Source: Bacillus sp. FJAT-22090 (GTDB lineage: Bacteria; Bacillota; Bacilli; Bacillales_A; Planococcaceae). From it: DNA of 64,000 nucleotides. This document shows positions 52,035 to 60,870 of the stretch, piece after piece (positions within the stretch are counted from its first letter, which is position 1; every line of letters starts with the position of its first letter). A model generated the notes under the pieces. It did not search any database. It was not told the DNA's origin and saw nothing but the letters and a program-made list of their open reading frames with translations. A program made the translations under genes and the position numbers. The DNA lies in assembly GCF_001278755.1 (NCBI RefSeq), contig NZ_CP012601.1, positions 2,728,001-2,792,000 on the forward strand. The letters run 5' to 3'.

Positions 52035-53132
52035 CTAGCCCACCAATAATGGAGTTAAAAAATACGCCAATATACAAGCAGTTAAAACTCGGATAATCAT
52101 TCCAACAATTGCAGCAATTAAAGCTTCTCTTTCATTCAGATCAGAGGATTCTGCCCATGTCACTGGAATCTGACCAAAGATAACGGATAAAGGTAAGCCA
52201 GAATTAGCTAATACAAATGACCCAACAATGAGACGTGGATCAATTGTACTAGCCAGTTCTGCAAGTTGAGCAACAGCAAGTGTAGGTGCTGCTAATATTG
52301 AAACAATTCCAGTCGATGGCTCGATACTGAGAAAGGTTAATATGGAGGATAAACTTGATTCAATTACGTCCCATGCTCCAAAGAATTTTAAAGCACCTAT
52401 AAAGAAAAATACCGCCGCTACTGCAGGGATAATAGTTAAAAAAAGGAGCTCGGCACCTTCTTTAGCAGATGTAAAAATTGTTTCTAGAAATCTAGTCTTA
52501 GGAGTAAAGCGAGGTAGCTCTTCTAACTCAACTTTTTTGGTGTCTCGATATATTGTTTTGGATAAAATGAATGGAACAACAACAATTGGAAGAAATATGG
52601 AGATAATTATAAGAGGAAATGCATTAATATTAAACACGGATAATGCCATAAGCCCTAATACTAATGTCGCAAAAGATTGAGGTGATTGAATCATTGTAGC
52701 TACTGCAATTTTCTGTTCCGCTTTCGTTGCTTTTGCTTTAACTAATACCGGACCAGAAATTTTTCCAGCCGCATTAATATCGCCAAGGATATTATAAACA
52801 CTTGGAATAATGACTGATGGATTTATTTTTAGACCCTTCATAATTGGGACAAAAAGCCGAATTAAACCATCCGTAAATCCAAGCCTTTCAATTATACGAC
52901 CAAATATAACACTTATAATAATAGCAATACCTATCTCACTAGTTAAAAAGACATCTACAACAATCGGTTTAACTTCAGAGATCACTGCATTAAAGAAATC
53001 GGATAACGAATTTGGATTAACTAATAGAATTAGTAAGGATGCAACTACTAATATTAAACCCATTACTTCAAAATAATGCCATTTAGATCGAGAAGTTTTT
53101 ATTTTTGAATTAGACAATTGATCTTTATTCAA
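52035..53132 (-). CDS. Nucleoside-recognition (Gate) domain membrane protein, probable transporter
   Basis: A 365-residue protein with about ten helices. The cytoplasmic N-terminus (SNSKIKTSRSKWHYFE) is followed by two Gate-type halves: GRIIERLGFTDGLIRLFVP...IIPSVYNILGDINAAGKI, and the second around PTLAVAQLAELASTIDPRLIVGS (given in pieces of at most 20). Gate-domain proteins include nucleoside carriers and spore-maturation proteins. The partner amidohydrolase is one base downstream. The transported compound is probably an N-heterocycle or amide, by inference from the enzyme. Confidence 0.78.
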   Translation of the reverse strand: MNKDQLSNSKIKTSRSKWHYFEVMGLILVVASLLILLVNPNSLSDFFNAVISEVKPIVVDVFLTSEIGIAIIISVIFGRIIERLGFTDGLIRLFVPIMKGLKINPSVIIPSVYNILGDINAAGKISGPVLVKAKATKAEQKIAVATMIQSPQSFATLVLGLMALSVFNINAFPLIIISIFLPIVVVPFILSKTIYRDTKKVELEELPRFTPKTRFLETIFTSAKEGAELLFLTIIPAVAAVFFFIGALKFFGAWDVIESSLSSILTFLSIEPSTGIVSILAAPTLAVAQLAELASTIDPRLIVGSFVLANSGLPLSVIFGQIPVTWAESSDLNEREALIAAIVGMIIRVLTACILAYFLTPLLVG

Positions 53133-53286
53133 CGAACAACCTCCTCACACTTTTTATACCTTATGTACTCAAAGAATTATGTGTGAATACCATCTATCGT
53201 TTAATTAACATGTTGCCATCTGGTACGAAATTTCTACAGCTGCAATCATCGTTGCTCAACTAATAGGCTTGTAGGGTTTGTATAGT

Positions 53287-53323
53287 AAAAAGCAGTCAAT
53301 TGATCATTAATTGACTGCTTTTT
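53287..53323. terminator. Intrinsic terminator of the antiporter gene
   Basis: AAAAGCAGTCAATT and AATTGACTGCTTTT pair perfectly across a seven-base loop, immediately after the antiporter stop. 53133-53286 holds only promoter space for the transporter. Confidence 0.9.
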
Positions 53324-53327
53324 ACTA

Positions 53328-55364
53328 TTAATGCTTTTGTAAACTATTCTCTTCCATCCAATACGCTTCTCTAATATTAATCTGTTTACGAAGTTTTCTC
53401 GTGACTTCGGCAGTAATTTCTCGATTTTCGAAAAGGTTTTGAATTTCATCTCGCTCCGCTTGAAAAGCCTTATTTTGTATTTCTCTTTTCATTTGGGCAT
53501 ATTTCTTAGGCTCTGCACCTTTTTTGGCTAGCTTAAATTTCATAATCATGTCATTATATTCACCGATAATCAACAAATAAACTTCTTCGTTTTCAAGAGT
53601 CATTTGTGACTTCAGATAATGGATTGCAGCTTTTGCCATATTCACTTTAAGTTGAATGACTTTCTGATTTTCAACAGATCGATTTCTTTTATTTTTATTT
53701 TTTTTAGGTGTAAATAATTGAATGAAATTGAAAAAAGTTCTTTTAAAAATTGTCCAAATAAATAATCCTCTGTAGTGCATTCGGTTTGTAACCGCTACTC
53801 TCATCCGTTGAATATGTTCATCCATCAAATAAATAATTTCCCGGTCTATTTGGTCCTCTTCTTTCAATCCATCAATAAATTTTGCTTCCTCCGCAAGCGC
53901 CTTCATACGAATATCCGTTTCCATCAATTTCAATTGCTCGGTATCCGCTGCATTTACATTCTTCAGAGCATTTCGCATGCGAGAATAATTGGAAATGATG
54001 GATACAGCAGCGCCATTATTTTCTTCATTCATCACTTCACGGATAAAACCAATGGCAGCATCTATAGAACTGATCTTCGCAGTCCTTTCCATCTCATCTT
54101 TCAACTCTTCTGAATTACCTTTATCCGATTCTGCAAGAAGAGGTAAGAGGATACTTGCTAATACTAAAGTAACTAATATTACTCCTGCAGCTATGAAAAT
54201 GATTAGTGATCGTTCAGGAAAAGGACTTCCATCTGCTAGAACGTATGGGATAGTAAAGGCCCCAGCTAATGTAACTGCTCCTCGTACACCAGAAATAGTT
54301 GTTATTGCGATCATTCGCAGAGAAGGTTTTGGAATTTGCTTTTTATGCAACCACCCTCCCCACCATCCTAAGTACACCCACAAAAATCGTAATATTAATA
54401 GTGCTGCAGTAATTATTAAGATGAACTTAATTACCTCGTAATTATTAAACATTGGGTTCTCAAAAATTTCATTCATGACACTCGGAATCTGTAAGCCTAA
54501 CAATACAAATACTAAGCCGTTCAAAATATAAATGAGAATACTCCAAGTACTTTTAGATACAACTTGAAGTTGCATTAAAGGAGACTGATCTCGATCTCTA
54601 TAGATAGCATGCACAATACCAGCTGCAACGACTGATAATATACCAGAGAGATGAAAATGCTCGATGATGTAAAAGATAACAAATGGAGTAAGAATTTGAA
54701 TTAGCATGTGAAGTGTGACATCTTCCATCCCAAGTCGTCGGATAAATATCTTCAGGCGAATAATGAGAAATCCAAGAATTGCACCTCCTGCAAATCCTCC
54801 AATTGCAATTACTAAAAAGCTCCAACTTGCCTCTGCTAATGAAAATACACCCGTCACGGTTGCCGCAACCGCAAATTTAAACGCAACTAAACCAGAGGCA
54901 TCATTCATGAGACCTTCGCCTTCTAATACATGCATAATTGTTTTTGGCATCTTAACACGGCTAGAAATAGCTGCTACTGCCACTACATCTGTAGGTGAAA
55001 GAATCGCCGCTAACGCAAAAGATGCAGATAAAGGAATCGACGGAATCAGCCAATAAATTAAATACCCAATAACTAATACAGTGATAAACACTAAACCAAG
55101 CGCAAGCAATAGAATTGGTTTGCGTAATTTCCATAATGCATGTCTCGAAACATTTTTTCCATCATGGAAAAGCAAAGGAGCTATAAATAGAACAAAAAAT
55201 AGCTCTGGATCCATAGGCACATGAATTCCTAAAGGAAAGGCTGCTAACAAAACTGCTAGTGCAATTTGGATAATTGGCACTGGTATGTATGGCATAAAAT
55301 GATTAATAAAATTTGAGAGACCGATGGTGACGAGCAAAAGTAGTATGATTAAAAAAAATTCCAT
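53328..55364 (-). CDS. CPA1-family Na+/H+ antiporter (NhaK/NhaP-like)
   Basis: A 678-residue cation antiporter. The ~12 transmembrane helices (residues 1-405) include the ion-site blocks FALAAILSPTDVVAVAAI and GLMNDASGLVAFKFA, the two Asp motifs of NhaP/NHE-type exchangers. A long hydrophilic C-terminal tail (~405-678) is rich in helices and contains AAIHYLKSQ and EIQNKAFQAERDEIQ. It probably exports Na+, K+ or Li+ in exchange for H+, supporting pH and salt homeostasis. It is a single gene. Confidence 0.9.
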   Translation of the reverse strand: MEFFLIILLLLVTIGLSNFINHFMPYIPVPIIQIALAVLLAAFPLGIHVPMDPELFFVLFIAPLLFHDGKNVSRHALWKLRKPILLLALGLVFITVLVIGYLIYWLIPSIPLSASFALAAILSPTDVVAVAAISSRVKMPKTIMHVLEGEGLMNDASGLVAFKFAVAATVTGVFSLAEASWSFLVIAIGGFAGGAILGFLIIRLKIFIRRLGMEDVTLHMLIQILTPFVIFYIIEHFHLSGILSVVAAGIVHAIYRDRDQSPLMQLQVVSKSTWSILIYILNGLVFVLLGLQIPSVMNEIFENPMFNNYEVIKFILIITAALLILRFLWVYLGWWGGWLHKKQIPKPSLRMIAITTISGVRGAVTLAGAFTIPYVLADGSPFPERSLIIFIAAGVILVTLVLASILLPLLAESDKGNSEELKDEMERTAKISSIDAAIGFIREVMNEENNGAAVSIISNYSRMRNALKNVNAADTEQLKLMETDIRMKALAEEAKFIDGLKEEDQIDREIIYLMDEHIQRMRVAVTNRMHYRGLFIWTIFKRTFFNFIQLFTPKKNKNKRNRSVENQKVIQLKVNMAKAAIHYLKSQMTLENEEVYLLIIGEYNDMIMKFKLAKKGAEPKKYAQMKREIQNKAFQAERDEIQNLFENREITAEVTRKLRKQINIREAYWMEENSLQKH

Positions 55365-55447
55365 CCCGTGTCCCCTCTCTATTTCTGTACTCTATTAATT
55401 TTAAAGAGATTATGGGGTTATTACAAATTACCGGCTTAAAATCTACA

Positions 55448-55491
55448 AAGGGATTAACTTTTCACAAACATTGTTTGTAGCTAATCCCTTC
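55448..55491 (-). terminator. Terminator of the MBL-fold gene
   Basis: AAGGGATTA...TAATCCCTT with an inner ACAAACA/TTTGT stem, seven bases after the MBL stop. T-content after the stem is only moderate. Confidence 0.6.
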
Positions 55492-55498
55492 TAATCTA

Positions 55499-56437
55499 TT
55501 ATTTTGATAAGTAATCGATGATACCCATTGCACTTACTTCCATATCAAGCTGAATTAAATTATATGCCTCATGGTCGTCTGGAATATTCTCCACTCGAAG
55601 ATGGCTCCTCACTATGCTTAATAATTTTAGTGCAAGCTCTTCGTACCCTTTTTGTTCTGTAACTATATTTCTTGCTTCCTCCAAAAAAATAGGAAGCCAA
55701 TTAGATACTTGGTTTAGAGCTTTTTCTGGAATGTCAGTCATACCAAAATGCCCATAATAAATATAATTTACATTCATATCCCTGATACGATCGATTGCCC
55801 TTTGCATTGCCTCTGGGTCAAATTGATTTGGTGAAGTAGACGGAAGGAACAAATGAACCCCTTCTGAAATCAATTGTTCATATCGAACTCCTACTGTATC
55901 TCCTGTAAACACACCATTACTAACAGGATCATAAATACTAAAATGATGTTTTGCATGTCCTGGAGTGTCTAAAAATTCTAACATACAATTTGGACCAATC
56001 TTTAAAGTGTCTCCATCGTTTTTAACAAGTAGTAATTCCTCCTGAATAGGAATTACCGGATCAAATAACTTCGAAAACTTTTCTCCATATACCGCTTTAG
56101 CACCAGCAACTAGTCTTTCAGGATTCGTTAGATGTCTTGCACCTTTCGGATGGACTACTACTTTAGCTTTTGGACATTCTCTCATTAGTAAGCCCGCTCC
56201 GCCTGCGTGATCTAAGTGAATATGTGTAACAATAATGTATTTCACTTGATCCAATGTAAGTCCTAGCGCTTCTAACCCGGCTTTAACATGCTTTACGGAT
56301 GGACTTGGTCCTGTCTCAACAATCGTTATCTCTTCTTCTAGAATGACATATGTACCCGTTCGCTCAGCAACTCCTAAGTCATATCCATCTATCAAATAAA
56401 TTCTATCGTTTAACTGGATTGGATAATCATTTTGCAT
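55499..56437 (-). CDS. MBL-fold metallo-hydrolase
   Basis: A 312-residue metallo-beta-lactamase-fold enzyme. The metal motif IIVTHIHLDHAGGAGLL, FLDTPGHAKHHFSIYD and VFTGDTVG supply the metal-ligating His and Asp residues, and YYGHFG the last His. The C-terminal ~80 residues form a helical extension. The third of three consecutive ATGs is preferred because AAAGGGG is then eight bases away. Family members hydrolyse thioesters, lactones or phosphoesters; the substrate is unknown. Confidence 0.88.
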   Translation of the reverse strand: MQNDYPIQLNDRIYLIDGYDLGVAERTGTYVILEEEITIVETGPSPSVKHVKAGLEALGLTLDQVKYIIVTHIHLDHAGGAGLLMRECPKAKVVVHPKGARHLTNPERLVAGAKAVYGEKFSKLFDPVIPIQEELLLVKNDGDTLKIGPNCMLEFLDTPGHAKHHFSIYDPVSNGVFTGDTVGVRYEQLISEGVHLFLPSTSPNQFDPEAMQRAIDRIRDMNVNYIYYGHFGMTDIPEKALNQVSNWLPIFLEEARNIVTEQKGYEELALKLLSIVRSHLRVENIPDDHEAYNLIQLDMEVSAMGIIDYLSK

Positions 56438-56531
56438 CATCATTTCCCCTTTATTTAAATATTGATTACAATATTCAGCCTTTTCAATATTTTATCATTT
56501 ATTAATAGTATAAACATACATAGATTGGCAC

Positions 56532-56563
56532 AAAAAAAAGCAACACCACAGTTAGTGGTGCCG
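56532..56563 (-). terminator. Terminator of the Ca2+/H+ antiporter gene
   Basis: On the minus strand GCACCAC...GTGGTG..GC is followed by eight T. Confidence 0.87.
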
Positions 56564-56579
56564 ACTTATTATATTGCCG

Positions 56580-57632
56580 CTAGAGAAGAAAAAATCCAAT
56601 TCCCATAATTAAGTATGCTGCGAAAAGTGTTAACCCTTCAAACCAGTTCGATTCCCCGTCATTAGAGAGATTAATAACAAGTAATGCAGCAGTAATCATC
56701 GCAACCAATTCAGGTAAAGTGAAAACTAACGGCATTGCTTCGGGCATAAATAAAGAAATGATAACTAGTATTGGGGCTACAAACATTGCCACCTGTAGCG
56801 TAGAACCAACCGCAATTTCAACTGATATATCCATCTTATTTTTGGCAGCCATCGTAATTGCCGAAACATGCTCCGCGGCATTCCCGACAATTGCAACAAT
56901 GATAACACCAATAAATAACTCAGACCAACCAAACTTTTCTCCTAGCATTTCAAATGTATGAACAAGCTGCTCTGAAACAAAAGCAACCGCTACAGTTGCA
57001 ATAAGAAGCACTAAAATTGATTTACCCTTTGTCCATTCAGGTATCTCTTCTTCTTTCTGAGGTTGATCAGTAGAAGCAAATATACCTCGATGGGTAACAA
57101 GTTTAAAAAATAATCCTGCAAGATACAGAGCAATTAAAACCACTGCAATTCCAATACTTAAACTCAATGTTTCTTGTGTATCCATTGATATAGAAAATAC
57201 TTCTGGGATAACAAATGCAACAATTACCGCAAAAATAAGCAAGCCTGAGTTGTATCTTGCATCATGCACGCTAAACTTTTGACGCTTAAACTTTAATCCT
57301 CCTACAAAAAAAGAAAGTCCAAGCACAAGTAGCAGGTTTCCTAAAACGGAACCAGTAAGCGATGCGAGTACAATACCAACCATACCAGCCTTCAATGTAA
57401 ATATAGAAATAATAAGTTCAACCGCATTACCAAATGTTGCGTTTAATAATCCACCAATTCTTGGTCCGCTTACAATAGCTAAACTCTCAGTTGCTTTCCC
57501 TATATATCCGGAAAGCCCCACAATACTTGCACAACAAAGTAAGAACATAATCATATCTGACCAATCAAAAAATGCGCCAGCCAGAACTAGTGGCACACCT
57601 CCAAAAACGAGAATGGCAAACAATTTGTCCAC
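56580..57632 (-). CDS. Ca2+/H+ antiporter, CaCA/Cax family (ChaA/YfkE-like)
   Basis: A 350-residue exchanger with eleven predicted helices. The two alpha-repeats are explicit: GLLNATFGNAVELIISIFTL and IGVIIVAIVGNAAEHVSAIT, each with the GNA(V/A)E motif whose Glu carries Ca2+. An acidic linker (QPQKEEEIPEW) separates the halves. The GTG at 57632 is chosen because AAAGAGGTG is seven bases upstream; the longer frame begins in a region without one. It probably exports Ca2+ in exchange for protons. The minisatellite lies just upstream of its promoter region. Confidence 0.9.
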   Translation of the reverse strand: MDKLFAILVFGGVPLVLAGAFFDWSDMIMFLLCCASIVGLSGYIGKATESLAIVSGPRIGGLLNATFGNAVELIISIFTLKAGMVGIVLASLTGSVLGNLLLVLGLSFFVGGLKFKRQKFSVHDARYNSGLLIFAVIVAFVIPEVFSISMDTQETLSLSIGIAVVLIALYLAGLFFKLVTHRGIFASTDQPQKEEEIPEWTKGKSILVLLIATVAVAFVSEQLVHTFEMLGEKFGWSELFIGVIIVAIVGNAAEHVSAITMAAKNKMDISVEIAVGSTLQVAMFVAPILVIISLFMPEAMPLVFTLPELVAMITAALLVINLSNDGESNWFEGLTLFAAYLIMGIGFFLL

Positions 57633-57760
57633 CAAAATCACCTCTTTATCAAAGTATACTTCCTTTCTATCTTCCCCATTTTGAAAATAAAAAAACAACT
57701 CTATACGGAAACTATATTTCTAATCAGTTTAAACAGCCTTTGGACTTGTGTCGGAGAATT

Positions 57761-57921
57761 TCTCGGGTATCTCAGAAAATCCCAGAGTATCTCAGAAAAT
57801 CTCCGGAGTATCTCAGAAAATCTCGGGGTATCTCAGAAAATCTCGGAGTATCTCAGAAAATCTCGGGGTATCTCAGAAAATCTCGGAGTATCTCAGAAAA
57901 TCTCAGAGTATCTCAGAAAAT
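57761..57921 (+). repeat. 20-bp tandem minisatellite, eight units
   Basis: Core GTATCTCAGAAAAT repeats eight times with variable CTCGGR/CCCAGA leaders: units at 57761, 57781, 57801 (21 bp), 57822, 57842, 57862, 57882 and 57902. The units at 57842 and 57882 are identical, as are those at 57822 and 57862. A degenerate partial unit follows. No spacers separate units, so it is not CRISPR. It sits in the divergent intergenic region between the Ca2+/H+ antiporter and a DUF1805 gene. Confidence 0.95.
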
Positions 57922-57986
57922 CGACGAGTAAACACTTTTCCTTCTACTTACATAAGTTAAGGGAGAAGAAAAGGAGTGATGTATAG

Positions 57987-58289
57987 ATGATTCAGATGTA
58001 CCCAATCGATATTGAAGGTCATACATTTATTGCAGTTTCTGTGGAGTTACCTAAAACAAACCTACTTACCGTTTCAAACGAAAAAGGATATATTATGTGC
58101 GGTGCACTAGATGTTGCATTGTTGAACGAAAAATTAAAGGACAGGAAAGTAATAGCAGGAAGAGCGGTTGGCGTAAAGACCATTGAACAACTAATTAATG
58201 CGCCGTTGGAGTCAATTACTTTCCAAGCAGAAGAACTGGGAATCACAGAAGGAATGATTGGGAGAGAAGCACTGTTAAAAATGATATAA
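57987..58289 (+). CDS. DUF1805 protein (YunC-like)
   Basis: A 100-residue protein: MIQMYPIDIEGHTFIAVSVE, YIMCGALDVALLNEKL and the AGRAVGVKTIEQLINAPLE block agree with the DUF1805/YunC family, unknown function. AAGGAGTG lies eight bases from the ATG. A strong terminator ends it. It starts immediately downstream of the minisatellite, so copy-number changes there could alter its promoter context. Confidence 0.87.
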   Translation: MIQMYPIDIEGHTFIAVSVELPKTNLLTVSNEKGYIMCGALDVALLNEKLKDRKVIAGRAVGVKTIEQLINAPLESITFQAEELGITEGMIGREALLKMI

Positions 58290-58325
58290 AAAGAGAGTTA
58301 GGCAGTTAAATGCCTAACTCTCTTT
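58290..58325 (+). terminator. Intrinsic terminator
   Basis: AAAGAGAGTTAGGCA and TGCCTAACTCTCTTT pair perfectly across six bases, directly after the DUF1805 stop. Confidence 0.92.
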
Positions 58326-58397
58326 AAATCTATCTGTCATAATCTTTCTAATCTATTTATATACTTACCATATATCTATTAGTTTGGAGGGTTATCC

Positions 58398-58766
58398 TTG
58401 AATAAAGTGGAGTTCAAACAGTATTTTGATATCGGTTATAAAGAAATGATTTTTACTGCAAATAATGGCGATACAGTTATTGCGATTAAAAGTAATTATT
58501 CTGTTCCATCCTCTATGGTGACTTCCTCCATTATTCATGTTAACGGTAAACGATTCGAAGAAAAGAGATGGGGGTTTTTCTTTACAGATTTAGTAGAAAT
58601 CGAATCCAATGTACGAGCAAATGTGTATATTGAGTTAGAAAAATATGAGATTGATCCCGAAGACTTTGACGATGAGTCATTCATTCAACACTTAATAGAC
58701 GAAGCAACCGAAAAAATACAAGAATCAAATGTATGTACTGCTCTAAATGAAATGGAAGTAGTCTAA
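58398..58766 (+). CDS. Hypothetical protein
   Basis: A 122-residue protein with a TTG start and GGAGGG upstream. It is soluble and mixed alpha/beta: KVEFKQYFDIGYKEMIFTAN, GKRFEEKRWGFFFTDLVEIE, and an acidic end (DPEDFDDESFIQHLIDEATE). I do not recognise the family. Its stop overlaps the stop of the convergent luciferase-like gene by four bases, with no terminator between, so antisense read-through is possible. Confidence 0.68.
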   Translation: MNKVEFKQYFDIGYKEMIFTANNGDTVIAIKSNYSVPSSMVTSSIIHVNGKRFEEKRWGFFFTDLVEIESNVRANVYIELEKYEIDPEDFDDESFIQHLIDEATEKIQESNVCTALNEMEVV

Positions 58767-59767
58767 TCCTTCTGTATTAATTCGGCTGCAATTAATTTAT
58801 AGGAGTTAATTCGGTCTTCCGCAGAATATGTAACTGTGTTGATCATGATTTCATCTGCTTGATAACTAGCTTGAAGTTCCATTAACCTCTGTTTCACGTC
58901 TTGTGGATTACCAATAATACTATTCTGTCTCATATTAACCAAAGTCTCTCTTTCACGAGCATCCAGTTTATATTGCTTTGCTTCTTCTACAGAAGGTACA
59001 CCTTGCTGACCTTCCCCTTTTGTTTTTTGTAAAGACCAAATAAACGAGCTTAATGAAATTTCATCTGCTCGTTCGGTAGTTTCAGCACAGAAAACTGTGA
59101 CAGTTACCATCACCTGAGGAACTTGTCCACCCTTTCTAGGTACATAAGCATCAAGATAGTCCTGAATAATAGCTGTTCCATCCTTATCACTCATAAATTG
59201 CCCAAATGTATAGGCAAGTCCATATTCCGCAGCAAGTAATGCACTTTTTCTACTTGTCCCGAGAAGCCAAGTTTCTGGTAATTCATCTGGAACAGGTGAA
59301 GGAGAAATTTTTGAAAACTGATGGTCAGCAGGAAAATCATTATCTAAAAAATGGAGTAAGTCTTTTAATAAACTTGGCATACTATACACGTTCTGCAAAA
59401 AATTATCTGATAAAGCGTTAGTTGCTTCGGCTGACCCACCAGGTGCACGTCCAAGACCTAGATCGATTCGACCAGGAAATAATGTAGCAAGTGTATTAAA
59501 AACCTCCGCCACTTTAAAAGGTTTGTAATGTGGCAATAAAGTAGCACCCGAACCTAATCGAATTCTTTCAGTATTTGATCCGATGACTCCAAGGATCACT
59601 TCAGGTGCAGAACTTGCCAGACCAGGTAAATCATGATGCTCTGTCATCCAAAATCGAGTATACCCTAGCATCTCACCAACTTGTGCTAGCCTCATCGATT
59701 CATATAATGCCTCTCTAGCAGATTTATTGGACGAAATAGGCGATTGATCTAGAATACTTAACTTCAT
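58763..59767 (-). CDS. LLM-class flavin-dependent oxidoreductase
   Basis: A 334-residue luciferase-like monooxygenase-fold protein. It begins LSILDQSPIS and has EMLGYTRFWMTEHHDLPGLA, GSGATLLPHYKPFKVAE, PGRIDLGLGRAPGG and WLLGTSRKSA, all typical of the YwcH/YvbT-type subgroup. Such enzymes use reduced flavin and oxygen or F420; the substrate is unknown. It is followed upstream by the YkvR-like gene on the same strand, 20 bases apart, so the two may share a transcript. Confidence 0.9.
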   Translation of the reverse strand: MKLSILDQSPISSNKSAREALYESMRLAQVGEMLGYTRFWMTEHHDLPGLASSAPEVILGVIGSNTERIRLGSGATLLPHYKPFKVAEVFNTLATLFPGRIDLGLGRAPGGSAEATNALSDNFLQNVYSMPSLLKDLLHFLDNDFPADHQFSKISPSPVPDELPETWLLGTSRKSALLAAEYGLAYTFGQFMSDKDGTAIIQDYLDAYVPRKGGQVPQVMVTVTVFCAETTERADEISLSSFIWSLQKTKGEGQQGVPSVEEAKQYKLDARERETLVNMRQNSIIGNPQDVKQRLMELQASYQADEIMINTVTYSAEDRINSYKLIAAELIQKD

Positions 59768-59786
59768 GAAACAAGTCTCCTTCCAA

Positions 59787-60068
59787 TTACTCTTCGATTA
59801 AACTTAATTTATATTCTCCCACTTGACCTTTTTCATATAAATTTGTAATAGAAGTAGAATAATTATTAATGGTGCCCGTAAAGGACAAATCTCTCTCAGG
59901 AACTTTTACATGAAAAGTACCTTTGTATAGTAAAACTGCAATGTCATGATATTCTTCACTCGTTACACTAAAAACGATCGAAATTTGTTGTAAACCATTT
60001 ACTATTTCTTCCTTATAACTGTCTATCTTTATACAAGCATTATCTAGCATAATTTCTTTTACAACCAT
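59787..60068 (-). CDS. DUF3219 family protein (YkvR-like)
   Basis: A 93-residue protein of beta-rich character. IVFSVTSEEYHDIAVLLYKG, FHVKVPERDLSFTGTINNYS and ITNLYEKGQVGEYKLSL match the pattern of B. subtilis YkvR/DUF3219, unknown function (from memory). AGGTG precedes the ATG region. It is likely cotranscribed with the LLM oxidoreductase downstream. Confidence 0.75.
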   Translation of the reverse strand: MVVKEIMLDNACIKIDSYKEEIVNGLQQISIVFSVTSEEYHDIAVLLYKGTFHVKVPERDLSFTGTINNYSTSITNLYEKGQVGEYKLSLIEE

Positions 60069-60162
60069 GCAAAAACACCTCCGAATTCAGTACTTGTTTC
60101 CAGTGTACCATCTTCAAAGGTGTTGTACTCTATTCCGCTATTCTTTAGCTTGTTACTTCCTG

Positions 60163-60423
60163 TTAACTTAATCTGTTTAGTCTTTCCTTATCTTGATTCA
60201 ACTGCTCCTGCAGTGAACTAATAGGCTCCAAATTCCCTCTACTTTCTAGAGCCATTTTAACGGAACGCTCCGCACGGTCAATCATATCCTGTGCATTTTG
60301 AATAAATTGCTCTGTGGGATTAGTTAGAGCTTGCCCTACCGCAAAAGTAACATTATCAACAGAATTGTGCAGTTGAGAAATGACATTATCTTCTTTCCAG
60401 CTCATTTGGGTGTGATCTACCAA
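60163..60423 (-). CDS. Small helical protein, possibly DUF2564-like
   Basis: An 86-residue protein starting at TTG with AAGGAGG nine bases upstream. QLHNSVDNVTFAVGQALTNP and AQDMIDRAERSVKMALES suggest two amphipathic helices like the short DUF2564 proteins of Bacillus, followed by a Gln/Glu-rich tail. The family call is weak. The ribosome site makes expression likely. Confidence 0.55.
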   Translation of the reverse strand: MVDHTQMSWKEDNVISQLHNSVDNVTFAVGQALTNPTEQFIQNAQDMIDRAERSVKMALESRGNLEPISSLQEQLNQDKERLNRLS

Positions 60424-60541
60424 AGTAACGTCCTCCTTAGGTTTTTCTCTAATTCAATACGTCTTTACTATGGCAATTTAACACCATTTTTATTCATCTG
60501 AAAGTTTTCTACCAAAAGTTTTCCTTTAGTAATATAATCCT

Positions 60542-60571
60542 CAAATAGTTTTGTTGAATTTGGAAATACTA
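60542..60571 (+). promoter_or_regulatory. Possible SigG promoter of tlp
   Basis: CAAATA (60542-60547), 17-base spacer, AATACTA (60565-60571); 4/6 and 6/7 against TGAATA/CATACTA. The forespore role of Tlp makes it plausible. Confidence 0.45.
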
Positions 60572-60610
60572 TTTCATGAAAGATTCTAAATTAATCGAGG
60601 AGGAAATATA

Positions 60611-60820
60611 ATGCCAAAGCATAATGATTCAGCTGATAATAAAGAAATATTTAAAAAAACAATTCATAATATGGAAGCAGCTGAAGCAGCAATGGAATTC
60701 GCTGAAGGAAAAGAACTTGCTGCAATCAAGGAGAAAAACGAACGACGTAAAGAAAGTATAGAAGAATTGAAAGATGAGATTGTTGCAGAAGAAAAATCCC
60801 GAATTAACGGGTATATTTAA
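60611..60820 (+). CDS. tlp: Small acid-soluble spore protein Tlp
   Basis: A 69-residue protein. KTIHNMEAAEAAMEFAEGKE, IKEKNERRKESIEELKDEI and the end SRINGYI align with B. subtilis Tlp (NIEEAEASMEFA..., IKEKNERREQSIEAF, ARQNGY). It is a forespore-made SASP. The N-terminus is ~15 residues shorter than in B. subtilis. GAGGAGG lies before the ATG. Confidence 0.9.
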   Translation: MPKHNDSADNKEIFKKTIHNMEAAEAAMEFAEGKELAAIKEKNERRKESIEELKDEIVAEEKSRINGYI

Positions 60821-60829
60821 AAGCCATAA

Positions 60830-60863
60830 ATTAGCCCAATAATCGTTAGATTACTGGGCTAAT
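60830..60863. terminator. Hairpin after tlp
   Basis: ATTAGCCCA and TGGGCTAAT pair around an inner AATC/GATT stem. A T-run is lacking, so termination strength is doubtful. Confidence 0.55.
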
Positions 60864-60870
60864 CATTGAA

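Noticed and set aside
53989-54441. 150-residue ORF opposite the Na+/H+ antiporter
   Set aside because: Antisense to a clearly conserved transmembrane protein; no ribosome site and skewed composition.
57761-57921. CRISPR array
   Set aside because: Units are directly abutting with no unique spacers, and no cas genes are present; it is a minisatellite.
57572-57986. Three overlapping ORFs with Ser/Glu/Asn/Lys-rich repeats
   Set aside because: They are the same minisatellite read in three frames; the period is not a multiple of three and no ribosome site supports any of them.
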